Assembly (NCBI GenBank): GCA_047602295.1
Contig: JASGHP010000001.1
Coordinates: 3,224,001 to 3,288,000 of the forward strand
DNA length: 64,000 nucleotides
From: JACMLD01 sp047602295
GTDB taxonomy: Bacteria; Bacteroidota; Bacteroidia; Chitinophagales; Chitinophagaceae
Direction of reading: 5' to 3'
Every line of letters starts with the position of its first letter. The stretch's first letter is position 1. The notes beneath the pieces were generated by a model. It did no database searches, was not told the DNA's origin, and was given only the letters and a program-made list of their open reading frames with translations. A program made the translations under genes and the position numbers. Shown one piece after another: positions 1-7,649 of the stretch.

Positions 1-582
1 GAAAGAACGCTGGCTAATCATTTTATACAAACAGACCCTGCCTGGTTTTTTGAATGGCATATCATAAAAGATCAACTGCCGGAAAATTGCCTGCAGCAAA
101 ACAGTTTTGGATTGAGGATAAGCGGTGCCGCAGAACCCGTAACGGCGCATTATGAAAAAGCCCGCATAGAAATATTAAAAGGACAGGCAGAACAACAAGA
201 GTATACACTAGACCCACAACAGCAATTGAAATTTTATATTGGCCGCAGCAGGATGCCACAGTTGGCTACCGGTAAAATTCAACAAAACGATATTGCTTTC
301 TTAAACCACGATGAACCTGGTTTTAACGAGCAAACCGGTGGCCCCAATGGACGCATCAGTCGCAACCACGCTTATATTGTGTATGATGCAAGAACAGGTT
401 CTTATCTATTATTCCCCGATAAAGGTGGACTGCCAGATAATGGCAATAAACTAAAAGTACACACCAGTGCAGACCAGGTGAAATGGCTGAACATTTATGG
501 CGTATCACATTGCCTTTGTGATGGCGACCAGGTGGAATTGGGTGGTACTGCAGTGCTGCGTTTTAGGAGCGGGGAGAAGTGA
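1..582 (+). CDS. FHA-domain protein, 5' end outside window
   Basis: The reading frame is open from the first base, so this is the C-terminal 193 residues of a longer protein; a TTG at 112 is only an internal codon. The last ~130 residues look like a forkhead-associated phosphopeptide-binding domain. An FYIGRS motif is followed by GRISRNHA, matching the conserved GR and SxxH residues of FHA, and then by strands running to the C-terminus (GDQVELGG, AVLRFRSG). FHA domains bind phosphothreonine peptides and usually sit in signalling or secretion proteins. The upstream residues, rich in W, H and Q, are not recognised. The gene ends 3 bp before the convergent gene at 586-990, so the two stop codons face each other. 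The FHA assignment is fairly secure; the role of the full protein cannot be judged without its N-terminus. Confidence 0.75.
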   Translation, partial: ERTLANHFIQTDPAWFFEWHIIKDQLPENCLQQNSFGLRISGAAEPVTAHYEKARIEILKGQAEQQEYTLDPQQQLKFYIGRSRMPQLATGKIQQNDIAFLNHDEPGFNEQTGGPNGRISRNHAYIVYDARTGSYLLFPDKGGLPDNGNKLKVHTSADQVKWLNIYGVSHCLCDGDQVELGGTAVLRFRSGEK

Positions 583-585
583 AAA

Positions 586-990
586 TTATTCTCCTGCCCT
601 TAACAGGTAATAAGTAGTAACGTTCTTACCAGTGGTACTTTCAACAACCAGTTCTGTTGTGCTGATAGAACGCATCCTGTATTTCCAGAGTGTACCGCTT
701 ATAATAACGTAGAGGTTGGTGCGGGCAGCATCATAATTCCAAACGCCTTCAGAGCCTTTTTTCTCTGAGAAGACGATATAGCCATTGGTCATGAATTGAA
801 TGGTGGAATCGCTTTCAGCGGGGAAGCAATCCATCTTTTTCGGGCTTCTTGAAAAATCAGACTTCCATACATGACAAAGAAGTTCAACGGTTTTCTTTTT
901 GTCAGTAACCTGGCCCATAGCCATGCACGGACAGGCAAGCAATATCAATACGGAAAGAAATAAGTTGTTGTTGCGTAGAAAAAGGGTCAT
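586..990 (-). CDS. small exported lipocalin-like protein
   Basis: This encodes 134 residues counted from the ATG at 990; a TTG nine bases upstream gives a longer but less likely form. The N-terminus is a signal peptide with a hydrophobic core (LFLSVLILLACPCMAMGQ). The LLAC could be a lipobox, in which case the protein is a lipoprotein. The mature part (KTVELLCHVWKSDF, then a beta-rich tail with IQFMTNGYIVFS and GVWNYDAARTNLYVI) resembles the short lipocalin-like proteins common in Bacteroidota, which pair an early W with a later G-W-N-Y segment. No catalytic residues are evident. It faces the FHA gene convergently. Export is well supported; the lipocalin-like assignment is a resemblance only. 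Confidence 0.6.
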   Translation of the reverse strand: MTLFLRNNNLFLSVLILLACPCMAMGQVTDKKKTVELLCHVWKSDFSRSPKKMDCFPAESDSTIQFMTNGYIVFSEKKGSEGVWNYDAARTNLYVIISGTLWKYRMRSISTTELVVESTTGKNVTTYYLLRAGE

Positions 991-1220
991 CGTTTTCAAA
1001 TCTTTAATGAGATAGGAGGTTAAATATACGGCAAGTTTTATAGATGGTTTGCATAGGCGTGATTTGAGCCTAAAATCCCACTACACCTGGCTTGGGTTAA
1101 TATTTTATCGGCGACTCACAAGGAAGTCAAGTTTATGCCTGAACTATAAAGTTGCAGCAATTTAAAACTTGACTTCCTTAAAAGAAATATGCTCCACTGG
1201 GTGCTTCGACGCTTACCCTG

Positions 1221-1371
1221 GTGCGTATCTCACTGTCGCGGTGCGTATCTCATTGTCGCGGTGCGTGTCCCACTGCCGCGATGCGTGTCTCACGCACCGT
1301 AGTCATGAATTAAAACACTGCAAATATATTTGGTGCGATTAAGTGTATAGTTGGTGCGTGGGACACGCACC
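1221..1371. repeat. 20-bp tandem repeat and related palindromes
   Basis: The 484-bp spacer 991-1474 has no gene. It holds a 20-bp unit, GTGCGTATCTCACTGTCGCG, at 1221-1240, repeated with one change at 1241-1260, more diverged at 1261-1280, and partly at 1281-1298. The last unit forms an inverted repeat TGCGTG-TCT-CACGCA (1282-1296). A related palindrome GGTGCGTG-GGA-CACGCACC lies at 1353-1371. The unit is GC-richer than its surroundings. The array lies between two divergent genes, so it is not an ordinary terminator. Confidence 0.75.
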
Positions 1372-1474
1372 ATGGCAGATAACCGGTTTGAGCTTCCCGA
1401 CGCTATTAGCACGTCATTTGTCGCAATACACCCTTATTTGCAAACAGCCAATAGACTAGGTTTGCAGAAAAAAA

Positions 1475-1897
1475 ATGCAAATAGAGAAATACGAACTACA
1501 AAATGATTTGCAGCTATTCGGCGTACGTGTGCCCGATTTTCCCAATGGTGTGAAACAGGGATTTGATACATTGGTGGCAAACTTGCCCGAAGGCCTGGCT
1601 CGATCTTATTACGGTGTAAGCTGGATGGAAAAAGATGCCGTCGTTTATTTTGCCATGGCAGCAGAGCAGTTTGCCGGCGAATCATTGCAGCATTCATTTA
1701 AAGAAAAGATACTTATTCCTAAAGGAACTTATCAAAGCATTGCTATTAAAGACTGGATGAAGCAGCTTGACTGTATAAAAGATGCTTTTTATGAACTGAT
1801 GCAGCATCCATCAACAGCTGTAAATACGGTTTGTGTTGAATGGTATAAAGATGATAGCGAGATGTTGTGTTTGATGAAAGCGGCTACAACTGTATAG
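1475..1897 (+). CDS. stand-alone GyrI-like / effector-binding domain protein
   Basis: This 140-residue protein has no signal peptide. Its pattern is that of the SOUL/GyrI-like fold used as effector-binding domain in AraC- and MerR-type regulators: an early strand with FGVRVPDFPNG, a middle YGVSW and VVYFAMAAEQF segment, and the signature IPKGTYQSI followed by a helix (IKDAFYELM) and a final strand. No DNA-binding part is attached, so if it is a sensor it would act alone or through a partner. The ATG at 1475 follows an A-rich stretch. Its 3' end lies 7 bp from the stop of the convergent hybrid kinase. The fold assignment is moderately sure; no ligand can be predicted. Confidence 0.55.
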   Translation: MQIEKYELQNDLQLFGVRVPDFPNGVKQGFDTLVANLPEGLARSYYGVSWMEKDAVVYFAMAAEQFAGESLQHSFKEKILIPKGTYQSIAIKDWMKQLDCIKDAFYELMQHPSTAVNTVCVEWYKDDSEMLCLMKAATTV

Positions 1898-1904
1898 CTG
1901 TATG

Positions 1905-4208
1905 CTAACCGGCATTTTTTAAATACAGTTTCAAGACAGCTTCAATTTCATGCAGGCGGAAAGGCTTGGAGATAAAATCATTCATTCCGGCTGCCAGGCA
2001 GCGATCCCTGTCTTCCTTCATGGCATCTGCAGTAAGTGCAATGATAGGTGTATGACGGCACTTGTCTGACAGCGAACGGATATGAGCTGTTGCTGTATAG
2101 CCATCCATCTCCGGCATGTTGATGTCCATAAAAATTAGCGCAGGCGGTTGTTCTGCTATTAACTGCAAAGCTTCGTTGCCGTTAGAAGCCTGCAGCACTT
2201 CCAAGCCCATTTTGCCTAGTATTTCGGCAATCAGCAGCATGTTTACGGGATTGTCTTCAGCCACCAAAATGGTATTGCGTTCTCTTACCTGTTGCAGGGC
2301 CGATGTGCGCAATTGCCCATGTGTATGCTGGCCGTTGTGCTCAAAAATCTTTGCCAGCAATGTTACCAGTTCATTTAGTTTAACCGGTTTGGAAAGAAAC
2401 TGGTGGATGCCTATTTTTTCAGCTTCTGCCTGTACCATGTCTTTTTCCAAAGATGATAACATCATAATAAAAGGTTCTGCAGGCCCTGGCAGCATTTTTT
2501 TAATGGCGCTCACCAGTTCAATACCGTCCATGCCCGGCATCTGGTGATCTGTAATAATGAGATCAGGCGTTTTGCCTGCTGCATTCCATTGCTGCAATAG
2601 TGTTAATGCTTCATAGCCACTCTGGCAAACAGTACAATCAATCCTTAGCCATGCAAAAATTCCTTGCAACAACTCGCAATTGGTGATGTTATCGTCTATT
2701 ACCATTACATTGCGCAAAGCCCCCCTGAATACAGGCTGACTGCGTGGCTTTTCATCGGCAACAAGCAATGGTATAGCAAGTGTGAATACGCTTCCTTTGC
2801 CCGGCTCACTCTCTACCTGTACAGAACCGCCCATCAATGCGGCCAGTTGGCGGGAAATGGTTAGCCCCAATCCTGTACCTCCAAATTTTCTTGTGGTAGA
2901 TGCATCCGCCTGTGTAAAGCTTTCAAATATAGCGGCCAGTTTGCCTGGTGCTATGCCAATACCAGAATCGCGGATAGCAATGGAAACGGGCAGGTATTTG
3001 CTGCCTTCGCTCTCGTATGCTTCGCCACTGGTTTTAAGGCTGATGGCTACTTCTCCACGGTCTGTAAATTTAATAGCATTGCCAATAAGGTTGATAAGTA
3101 TCTGCCGTATGCGCACCGGGTCGCCGGAAAACTGTGAAGGCAGATCCGGATCAGTATGACAGATGAGTTCTATATTTTTTTCGAGGGCTTTAATAGATAA
3201 GATGTCAACGGTTTCTTCCACCAGTTCGCTCAATTCAAAAACGGTATTGTCCAGCTCAAACTTGCCCGCTTCTATCTTGGAGAAATCAAGTATATCATTG
3301 ATAATGGCAAGCAGGTTGTAAGCAGACTTGCCCACGTTCTTTAAATAATCCCTTTGTGTTTTTTGTAATTCTGTTGTTAGCACCAGTTCTGTAAAACCAA
3401 TAATGCCGTTCATAGGCGTGCGCAGCTCATGGCTCATGTTTGCCATAAATGCACTCTTGGCCCTGCTAGCAGCTTCGGCAGTTTCTTTGGCAGCAACAAG
3501 ATCCTGTTCCATCTTGTTGCGTTCTATAACGGCACCCAGTGTTACCGCAAATGATCGAAGTATAGAAACTTCAGTAGCTGTCCATTCCCTTTCTGTTGTG
3601 CAATCATTAAAGCCTACAAAGCCCCAGAAACTATTGTGCACAAATACGGGGATGCCCACTGCAGAGCGGATGCCCCTTTGCTGAAACTGTTCTTTTAAAA
3701 TTGGACTCTGAATATTCTGGGTGAGGGTTTTAAAAATTTCATTCCTGGTTAGTAAAGACATCACTTCTTCCACACCTTTTAGTTTCTTAAAAGCAGGGTC
3801 TTTATAGAGAACAGCGCCGGTAGAACGTGTCCAGCGGAGCAATTGCTGTGTACAAAGTTCATTGTCTTCCCAACTGCTTTCATAAACATTTACAATGTCC
3901 ACCTGCATTTGTGTGCCAAGCGTTCTAATGGCATCACCCATTGCTGGTGCAAAATCATCATTGCTGATTAGTTCGTAAGTGGCAGAAGCTACAGCCTGCA
4001 GCCATTGATCTTTTTGTACGATTGCAACTGTACTGGCACCTGTGTTTGGATAAGCATTCATTACCAGCACAGTGGCGGTAATGGTGAGGATGAACAATAA
4101 CGCCAGCAGGATTGGCTGCGGCAATAACCCGGCAATGGTTAATGCAACCACAGCAGTTAGCAGCAATAAAAAGAAGGCCAAAATGCGTTTTCTAGTCCGG
4201 GTCCTCAT
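1905..4208 (-). CDS. hybrid sensor histidine kinase with GAF and two receiver domains
   Basis: I start at the ATG at 4208; a TTG 18 bases upstream gives six more residues and is less likely. The 767-residue protein has two close transmembrane helices (about 8-45), a GAF domain (about 75-225), a HisKA domain with phospho-acceptor His260 in MSHELRTPMNG, and a HATPase domain with a NLIGNAIKFT N-box and GTGLGLTIS. Two receiver domains follow, with probable phospho-acceptors Asp554 (TDHQMPGMDG) and Asp695 (MDINMPEMDG) and matching lysines in SKP motifs. There is no C-terminal Hpt domain and no separate DNA-binding output, so the phosphate must go to an unlinked partner or to intramolecular control. 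The GAF domain suggests a small-molecule or redox input. It is transcribed in the same direction as the HxlR gene, 85 bp downstream of it. Confidence 0.95.
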   Translation of the reverse strand: MRTRTRKRILAFFLLLLTAVVALTIAGLLPQPILLALLFILTITATVLVMNAYPNTGASTVAIVQKDQWLQAVASATYELISNDDFAPAMGDAIRTLGTQMQVDIVNVYESSWEDNELCTQQLLRWTRSTGAVLYKDPAFKKLKGVEEVMSLLTRNEIFKTLTQNIQSPILKEQFQQRGIRSAVGIPVFVHNSFWGFVGFNDCTTEREWTATEVSILRSFAVTLGAVIERNKMEQDLVAAKETAEAASRAKSAFMANMSHELRTPMNGIIGFTELVLTTELQKTQRDYLKNVGKSAYNLLAIINDILDFSKIEAGKFELDNTVFELSELVEETVDILSIKALEKNIELICHTDPDLPSQFSGDPVRIRQILINLIGNAIKFTDRGEVAISLKTSGEAYESEGSKYLPVSIAIRDSGIGIAPGKLAAIFESFTQADASTTRKFGGTGLGLTISRQLAALMGGSVQVESEPGKGSVFTLAIPLLVADEKPRSQPVFRGALRNVMVIDDNITNCELLQGIFAWLRIDCTVCQSGYEALTLLQQWNAAGKTPDLIITDHQMPGMDGIELVSAIKKMLPGPAEPFIMMLSSLEKDMVQAEAEKIGIHQFLSKPVKLNELVTLLAKIFEHNGQHTHGQLRTSALQQVRERNTILVAEDNPVNMLLIAEILGKMGLEVLQASNGNEALQLIAEQPPALIFMDINMPEMDGYTATAHIRSLSDKCRHTPIIALTADAMKEDRDRCLAAGMNDFISKPFRLHEIEAVLKLYLKNAG

Positions 4209-4293
4209 AGGTGTATTATACAACAACGCAGCAGCCCGTATAAAATTTTATGCTAAGGGTTTTCAGGCGGTAAGGACAGGTAAACACTGTGTT

Positions 4294-4635
4294 TTACTTG
4301 CCCACCACTTCTTTACGGAAATGCAACCCCCAGGCTAATATCTCATCCAGCATCTTTTTCATAGACAATCCCAGGGGAGTAAGAGAATATTCTACCGTCA
4401 CGGGCATGCTATCATACATGGTGCGGGTAATAATTTTATTTTCTTCCAGCGACTTTAATTCCTGCGAGAGCATTTTGGGTGATATGTCTTCTATATCCCT
4501 TTGTATTTCTCCAAAACGTTTATTGCCAAATGTAAGTGCCAATACAATGGGCAAACGCCATTTGCCCTGTATTACTTCCAATGCATCCCTTGATACGCGG
4601 AGTTTATGCTGACAGGCTGCTGCTTTCTGGCTCAT
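4294..4635 (-). CDS. HxlR-family transcriptional regulator
   Basis: This 113-residue winged-helix protein has the usual HxlR pattern: a cysteine near the N-terminus (Cys8 in AAACQHK), IQGKWRLPIVLAL, GNKRFGEIQRDI, ISPKMLSQELKSLEE and a wing containing VEYSLTPLG. HxlR proteins are small dimeric regulators; several sense thiol stress, quinones or aldehydes through the N-terminal cysteine. It is divergent from the yceI-type gene at 4750, and the 114-bp shared spacer contains three phased operator-like repeats. It therefore probably represses itself and its neighbour. Family assignment is firm; the inducer is unknown. Confidence 0.92.
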   Translation of the reverse strand: MSQKAAACQHKLRVSRDALEVIQGKWRLPIVLALTFGNKRFGEIQRDIEDISPKMLSQELKSLEENKIITRTMYDSMPVTVEYSLTPLGLSMKKMLDEILAWGLHFRKEVVGK

Positions 4636-4650
4636 CTTATATGTTTTTTG

Positions 4651-4700
4651 AGTGATTACTTACCTCCAGGTAACTACTTACCACGGGGTAACTACTATAC
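4651..4700. promoter_or_regulatory. three 14-bp operator-like repeats at 18-bp pitch
   Basis: Three related 14-mers start exactly 18 bp apart: AGTGATTACTTACC (4651-4664), GGTAACTACTTACC (4669-4682) and GGTAACTACTATAC (4687-4700). The middle copy is a perfect inverted repeat, GGTAA-CTAC-TTACC. They lie between the divergent HxlR regulator and the yceI-type gene, the expected place for an HxlR operator. The third copy runs into ATACTTTGG, which resembles a Bacteroidota -7 element. Binding by the adjacent regulator is inferred. Confidence 0.65.
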
Positions 4701-4749
4701 TTTGGATAGTGAAGTTAGCTAATTTTACGGTCTCAATAAATAAATAATT

Positions 4750-5304
4750 ATGGCTACTACAAAAACATGGGTTGTAGACCCGCTGCACAGTGAAGTATTG
4801 TTTAAGATTAAGCATTTGGTAATCTCAACAGTAACCGGTTCTTTCAGAAAATTTGAAGGAAAGGCTGTAACACAGGGAGATGATTTTTCCGGCGCAAAAG
4901 TTAATTTCTCTATAGATGTAAAAAGCATAGACACCAACCAGGCGCAGCGTGATGCACACCTGCACAATGGCGATTTTTTTGATGCAGATACTTATCCTAC
5001 CATCAGCTTTGAGTCAACATCGTTTACACCTGCCGGTGAAGGTGAATACAAACTGGTAGGCAACCTTACATTGAAAGGTGTAACAAAACCTATAACATTA
5101 AAGGTTGAATATGGTGGCGCAGAAAATGATGGTCACGGACATGTAAAGCATGGTTTCGAGATAACGGGTATCATCAACCGCCCTGCATTTGGCATGACGT
5201 GGAATAAACTTACCGACAGCGGCGGCCTTGGTTTGGGCGAAGACATCAAACTAATAGCCAATATTCAGGTGGCAGAATTGGTGGAAGCTGCAGTTACTGC
5301 GTAA
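4750..5304 (+). CDS. YceI-family lipid-binding protein
   Basis: This encodes 184 residues with the full YceI pattern: WVVDPLHSEVLFKIKHL at the start, then GSFRKFEGK, IDVKSIDTNQAQRDAHL, FDADTYPTISFEST, LTLKGVTKPI and a C-terminal GLGEDIKLIANIQV. YceI proteins form a lipocalin-like beta-barrel that binds isoprenoid-type lipids. Unlike the periplasmic E. coli type, this one starts directly with the fold and has no signal peptide, so it is probably cytoplasmic. The divergent HxlR gene and shared operator suggest induction by stress sensed through that regulator. The downstream M50 gene is convergent, 22 bp away. Confidence 0.93.
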   Translation: MATTKTWVVDPLHSEVLFKIKHLVISTVTGSFRKFEGKAVTQGDDFSGAKVNFSIDVKSIDTNQAQRDAHLHNGDFFDADTYPTISFESTSFTPAGEGEYKLVGNLTLKGVTKPITLKVEYGGAENDGHGHVKHGFEITGIINRPAFGMTWNKLTDSGGLGLGEDIKLIANIQVAELVEAAVTA

Positions 5305-5326
5305 GGTTTAGTGAAGAAAGGAATAA

Positions 5327-6496
5327 TCAGGCAGTTTTTGCTTCAGCAATATACTTGTCAATATCCATTGTATTGGGGTCTATTGATTTTGCTTTTTCAA
5401 ACAAGGTAAGCGCCTGTTGAAAATCTTTTTTCAGCAGGTAATAGATACCGAGGTTACGATATAATTCTGAAGGTTGATTGTCAAGGCGGATAGCTTCTTC
5501 TATATCCGCTTTGCCTTCTTCCAATAAACCTGTTTTTAGACGGGCAAGGCCGCGGTTATCCAGGGCAGCAGCAAAATCTGGTTTAATGGCTAGTGCTTTA
5601 TCTGCTGATTCAATGGCTGCATCGTATTGTTGCAATACATTTTGAGAATAGCTCATGGCGCACCATCCATAAAAGTTAGCCGGATCCATTTCAAGCGCCA
5701 GTCTGCATTGCTCGATGGCCTTTTCATGCTTCTCTATCATACTATATAAAATACCATTGTGGATTAAATCCATAGCGTTAGCAGTTGGTTTTTTTATTAG
5801 ACTTTTACTTAATTCCAATGCTCGGCTATAGTCCTTTGTTTGCGTATATGCCCATATAGCCAGGCGATCAACCTGGTCAGCATTTGATTTTCCTTTTAAT
5901 TCATTTTCGTAAGCATTTACTGCTTCAGCATTTTTTCCATCTGCAATTAATTGATTGAAGGTTGAAATCTGAGGCGCATAGCGTTTTAATTGCAGATAAT
6001 AAAGAAATTGATAACCATCATTGCCGATGATATTGGAACTATTGGGTTTTAGTTTGAAAGGAATAATGCTAAGAAGGCTTTGCCAGCCAGCGAATAATAG
6101 GATTACTCCAAGATACCAGCCGGTAAAACTTATGCTTTCTCTTAGTTCTAATAACTTGTATGTAAGTAATGTTAATAACACAGAGGCAATTGGCCCCGTA
6201 ATTATTGTTACAAGGCTCTTATTGTAAGAAAGTTGATCCTCGTATATGCACATACCCGTTAGCCAACGAAAGGGGTTATGACTTACATGTAGGGCAAATC
6301 TTCCAATAGGCAACTTAATACTTGGGAAAACTTCTCCAGAAGAACCAATATAAACATCTACCTTCTTTTTAGAAAATAAGAAACTGGGTATAGCGTGTCC
6401 CATTTCATGCACAAGCGTACAGAGAAAAGCAGACCCAAAAAAAATGGTAAATATCCGGAGGATGCCCAATATAAAAATGAGTAGGTTATACAGCAT
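5327..6496 (-). CDS. M50-family membrane metalloprotease with TPR tail
   Basis: This 389-residue protein joins two parts. The N-terminal ~190 residues are membrane-embedded and carry the zinc-binding motif HEMGH at residues 30-34 inside the first hydrophobic segment. A later IIPFKLKP...NDG segment matches the second M50 motif that supplies the aspartate ligand. Hydrophobic helices lie between them (VTIITGPIASVLLTLL, WYLGVILLFAGW). The C-terminal half is a run of tetratricopeptide repeats, recognisable by A-x-x-x-Y/F-G-W/L patterns such as AIEQCRLALEMDPANFYGW. M50 (site-2) proteases cut substrates within or near the membrane; the TPR part probably recruits a partner. No PDZ domain is present. 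It is convergent with the yceI-type gene. Confidence 0.82.
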   Translation of the reverse strand: MLYNLLIFILGILRIFTIFFGSAFLCTLVHEMGHAIPSFLFSKKKVDVYIGSSGEVFPSIKLPIGRFALHVSHNPFRWLTGMCIYEDQLSYNKSLVTIITGPIASVLLTLLTYKLLELRESISFTGWYLGVILLFAGWQSLLSIIPFKLKPNSSNIIGNDGYQFLYYLQLKRYAPQISTFNQLIADGKNAEAVNAYENELKGKSNADQVDRLAIWAYTQTKDYSRALELSKSLIKKPTANAMDLIHNGILYSMIEKHEKAIEQCRLALEMDPANFYGWCAMSYSQNVLQQYDAAIESADKALAIKPDFAAALDNRGLARLKTGLLEEGKADIEEAIRLDNQPSELYRNLGIYYLLKKDFQQALTLFEKAKSIDPNTMDIDKYIAEAKTA

Positions 6497-6735
6497 AGGG
6501 CTTCAATATACGGTTGAAATATGAAAATGGTGAATATGCTAATACAAATTCTAACGAAAGGCAGTGATAGATTATGCGAAAATATTTCAACAGGCATAAC
6601 CCGGTTATATTTTTTTGTAACATTTCGGATGAGCAGGTTCCATAATAAAGTATACCGAAAAAATCTGCTGCTAAAAACCAGTGCAGCGGATTGAATAATT
6701 CAGCAATTTTGTAAAATCTAAAATTACATTGTTGC

Positions 6736-7575
6736 GTGAAATGGATAACAAGGGAAAATCCTAAAATAGACAGAATTGCATGCCCGTGGCTAATATTGCG
6801 TTTTATTGATCCTGTTGCGGAAATTATTTATGTGCCTTTTGAAAAGGTGATGCCTACTGCAAAAAAAATAAACGCTATTCCATTTGATGTGCCAGGGGTA
6901 GAGTATACGCATTACAACGACAAATGTACTTTTGATTATTTTCTGGAAAAACATCGTTTAACAGATCCCGCCTTGCAAACAATTGCAATAATAGTACGCG
7001 GTGCAGACACAGACCAGCATCATCTTGCTCCACAGTCATCGGGGCTTTGGGCAATATCTGCCGGACTTTCACACAATAGCAAATCAGATGAAGACATGCT
7101 GCAAAAAGGAAGTATGGTTTATGATGCATTGTATAGCTGGGCCAAATACCATCAAAAAGAAAAACACACACAGGGTGCGGCAGAGCAACTATTAATTGAT
7201 GTTTTTGAAAAATACCTGAAACAAAAGAAGTATAAAAAAATACCGGGATGGGCGAAAGAACTGAAAGAGATGATACAAGATGGTATAGATACCAGCATAA
7301 CATTAAAACAACTTTCGCAGGATCTGGATATAAACCCCGCTTATTTGTCAAGAGAGTTTTCAAAATATTTTGATGACCTTTCATTTGGCGATTATATCCG
7401 CAAATTGCGTATTGAAAAAGCTATTACCTATCTTAATACTTCAAATTACTCTCTTACCAAAATTGCTTACCTGACTGGGTTTTCAGATCAAAGCCATTTT
7501 ACACGCATTTTTAAAAAGCAAATTGGTAAAAGCCCTTCACACTATCGCAAAGCCGGAAAAAAAAGTAAAGAATAG
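6736..7575 (+). CDS. ChrB-like chromate sensor fused to AraC-type HTH
   Basis: Residues 1-~150 match the ChrB C-terminal (chromate resistance) domain: MKWITRE.P.IDRIACPWLILRFID at the start and RGADTDQHHLAP...AISAGLSH in the middle. Residues ~165-275 are an AraC/XylS DNA-binding domain with two helix-turn-helix units (ITLKQLSQDLDINPAYLSREF and the classic second helix TKIAYLTGFSDQSHFTRIFK, ending P-x-x-Y-R). The start is a GTG; the ChrB-type N-terminus begins exactly there and no in-frame ATG precedes it. In Proteobacteria ChrB is a chromate-responsive regulator whose DNA-binding part differs; here the sensor is joined to an AraC output. The chrA transporter follows 74 bp downstream, so this is very probably its regulator. 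Confidence 0.88.
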   Translation: MKWITRENPKIDRIACPWLILRFIDPVAEIIYVPFEKVMPTAKKINAIPFDVPGVEYTHYNDKCTFDYFLEKHRLTDPALQTIAIIVRGADTDQHHLAPQSSGLWAISAGLSHNSKSDEDMLQKGSMVYDALYSWAKYHQKEKHTQGAAEQLLIDVFEKYLKQKKYKKIPGWAKELKEMIQDGIDTSITLKQLSQDLDINPAYLSREFSKYFDDLSFGDYIRKLRIEKAITYLNTSNYSLTKIAYLTGFSDQSHFTRIFKKQIGKSPSHYRKAGKKSKE

Positions 7576-7649
7576 ACTAATCGTAAAACCTGTTCTATTT
7601 TGCTGGCATCAGCAGTACCGAAATTTGTGTTGCTATCAAAAAGCGGTAA

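Noticed and set aside
1221..1300. Short spaced repeats suggesting a CRISPR array
   Set aside because: Units are contiguous 20-mers with no spacers and there are no cas genes; it is a tandem repeat.
6875..7384. 169-codon minus-strand ORF opposite the ChrB-AraC gene
   Set aside because: The plus strand matches two known domains end to end; the minus frame has no homology pattern.
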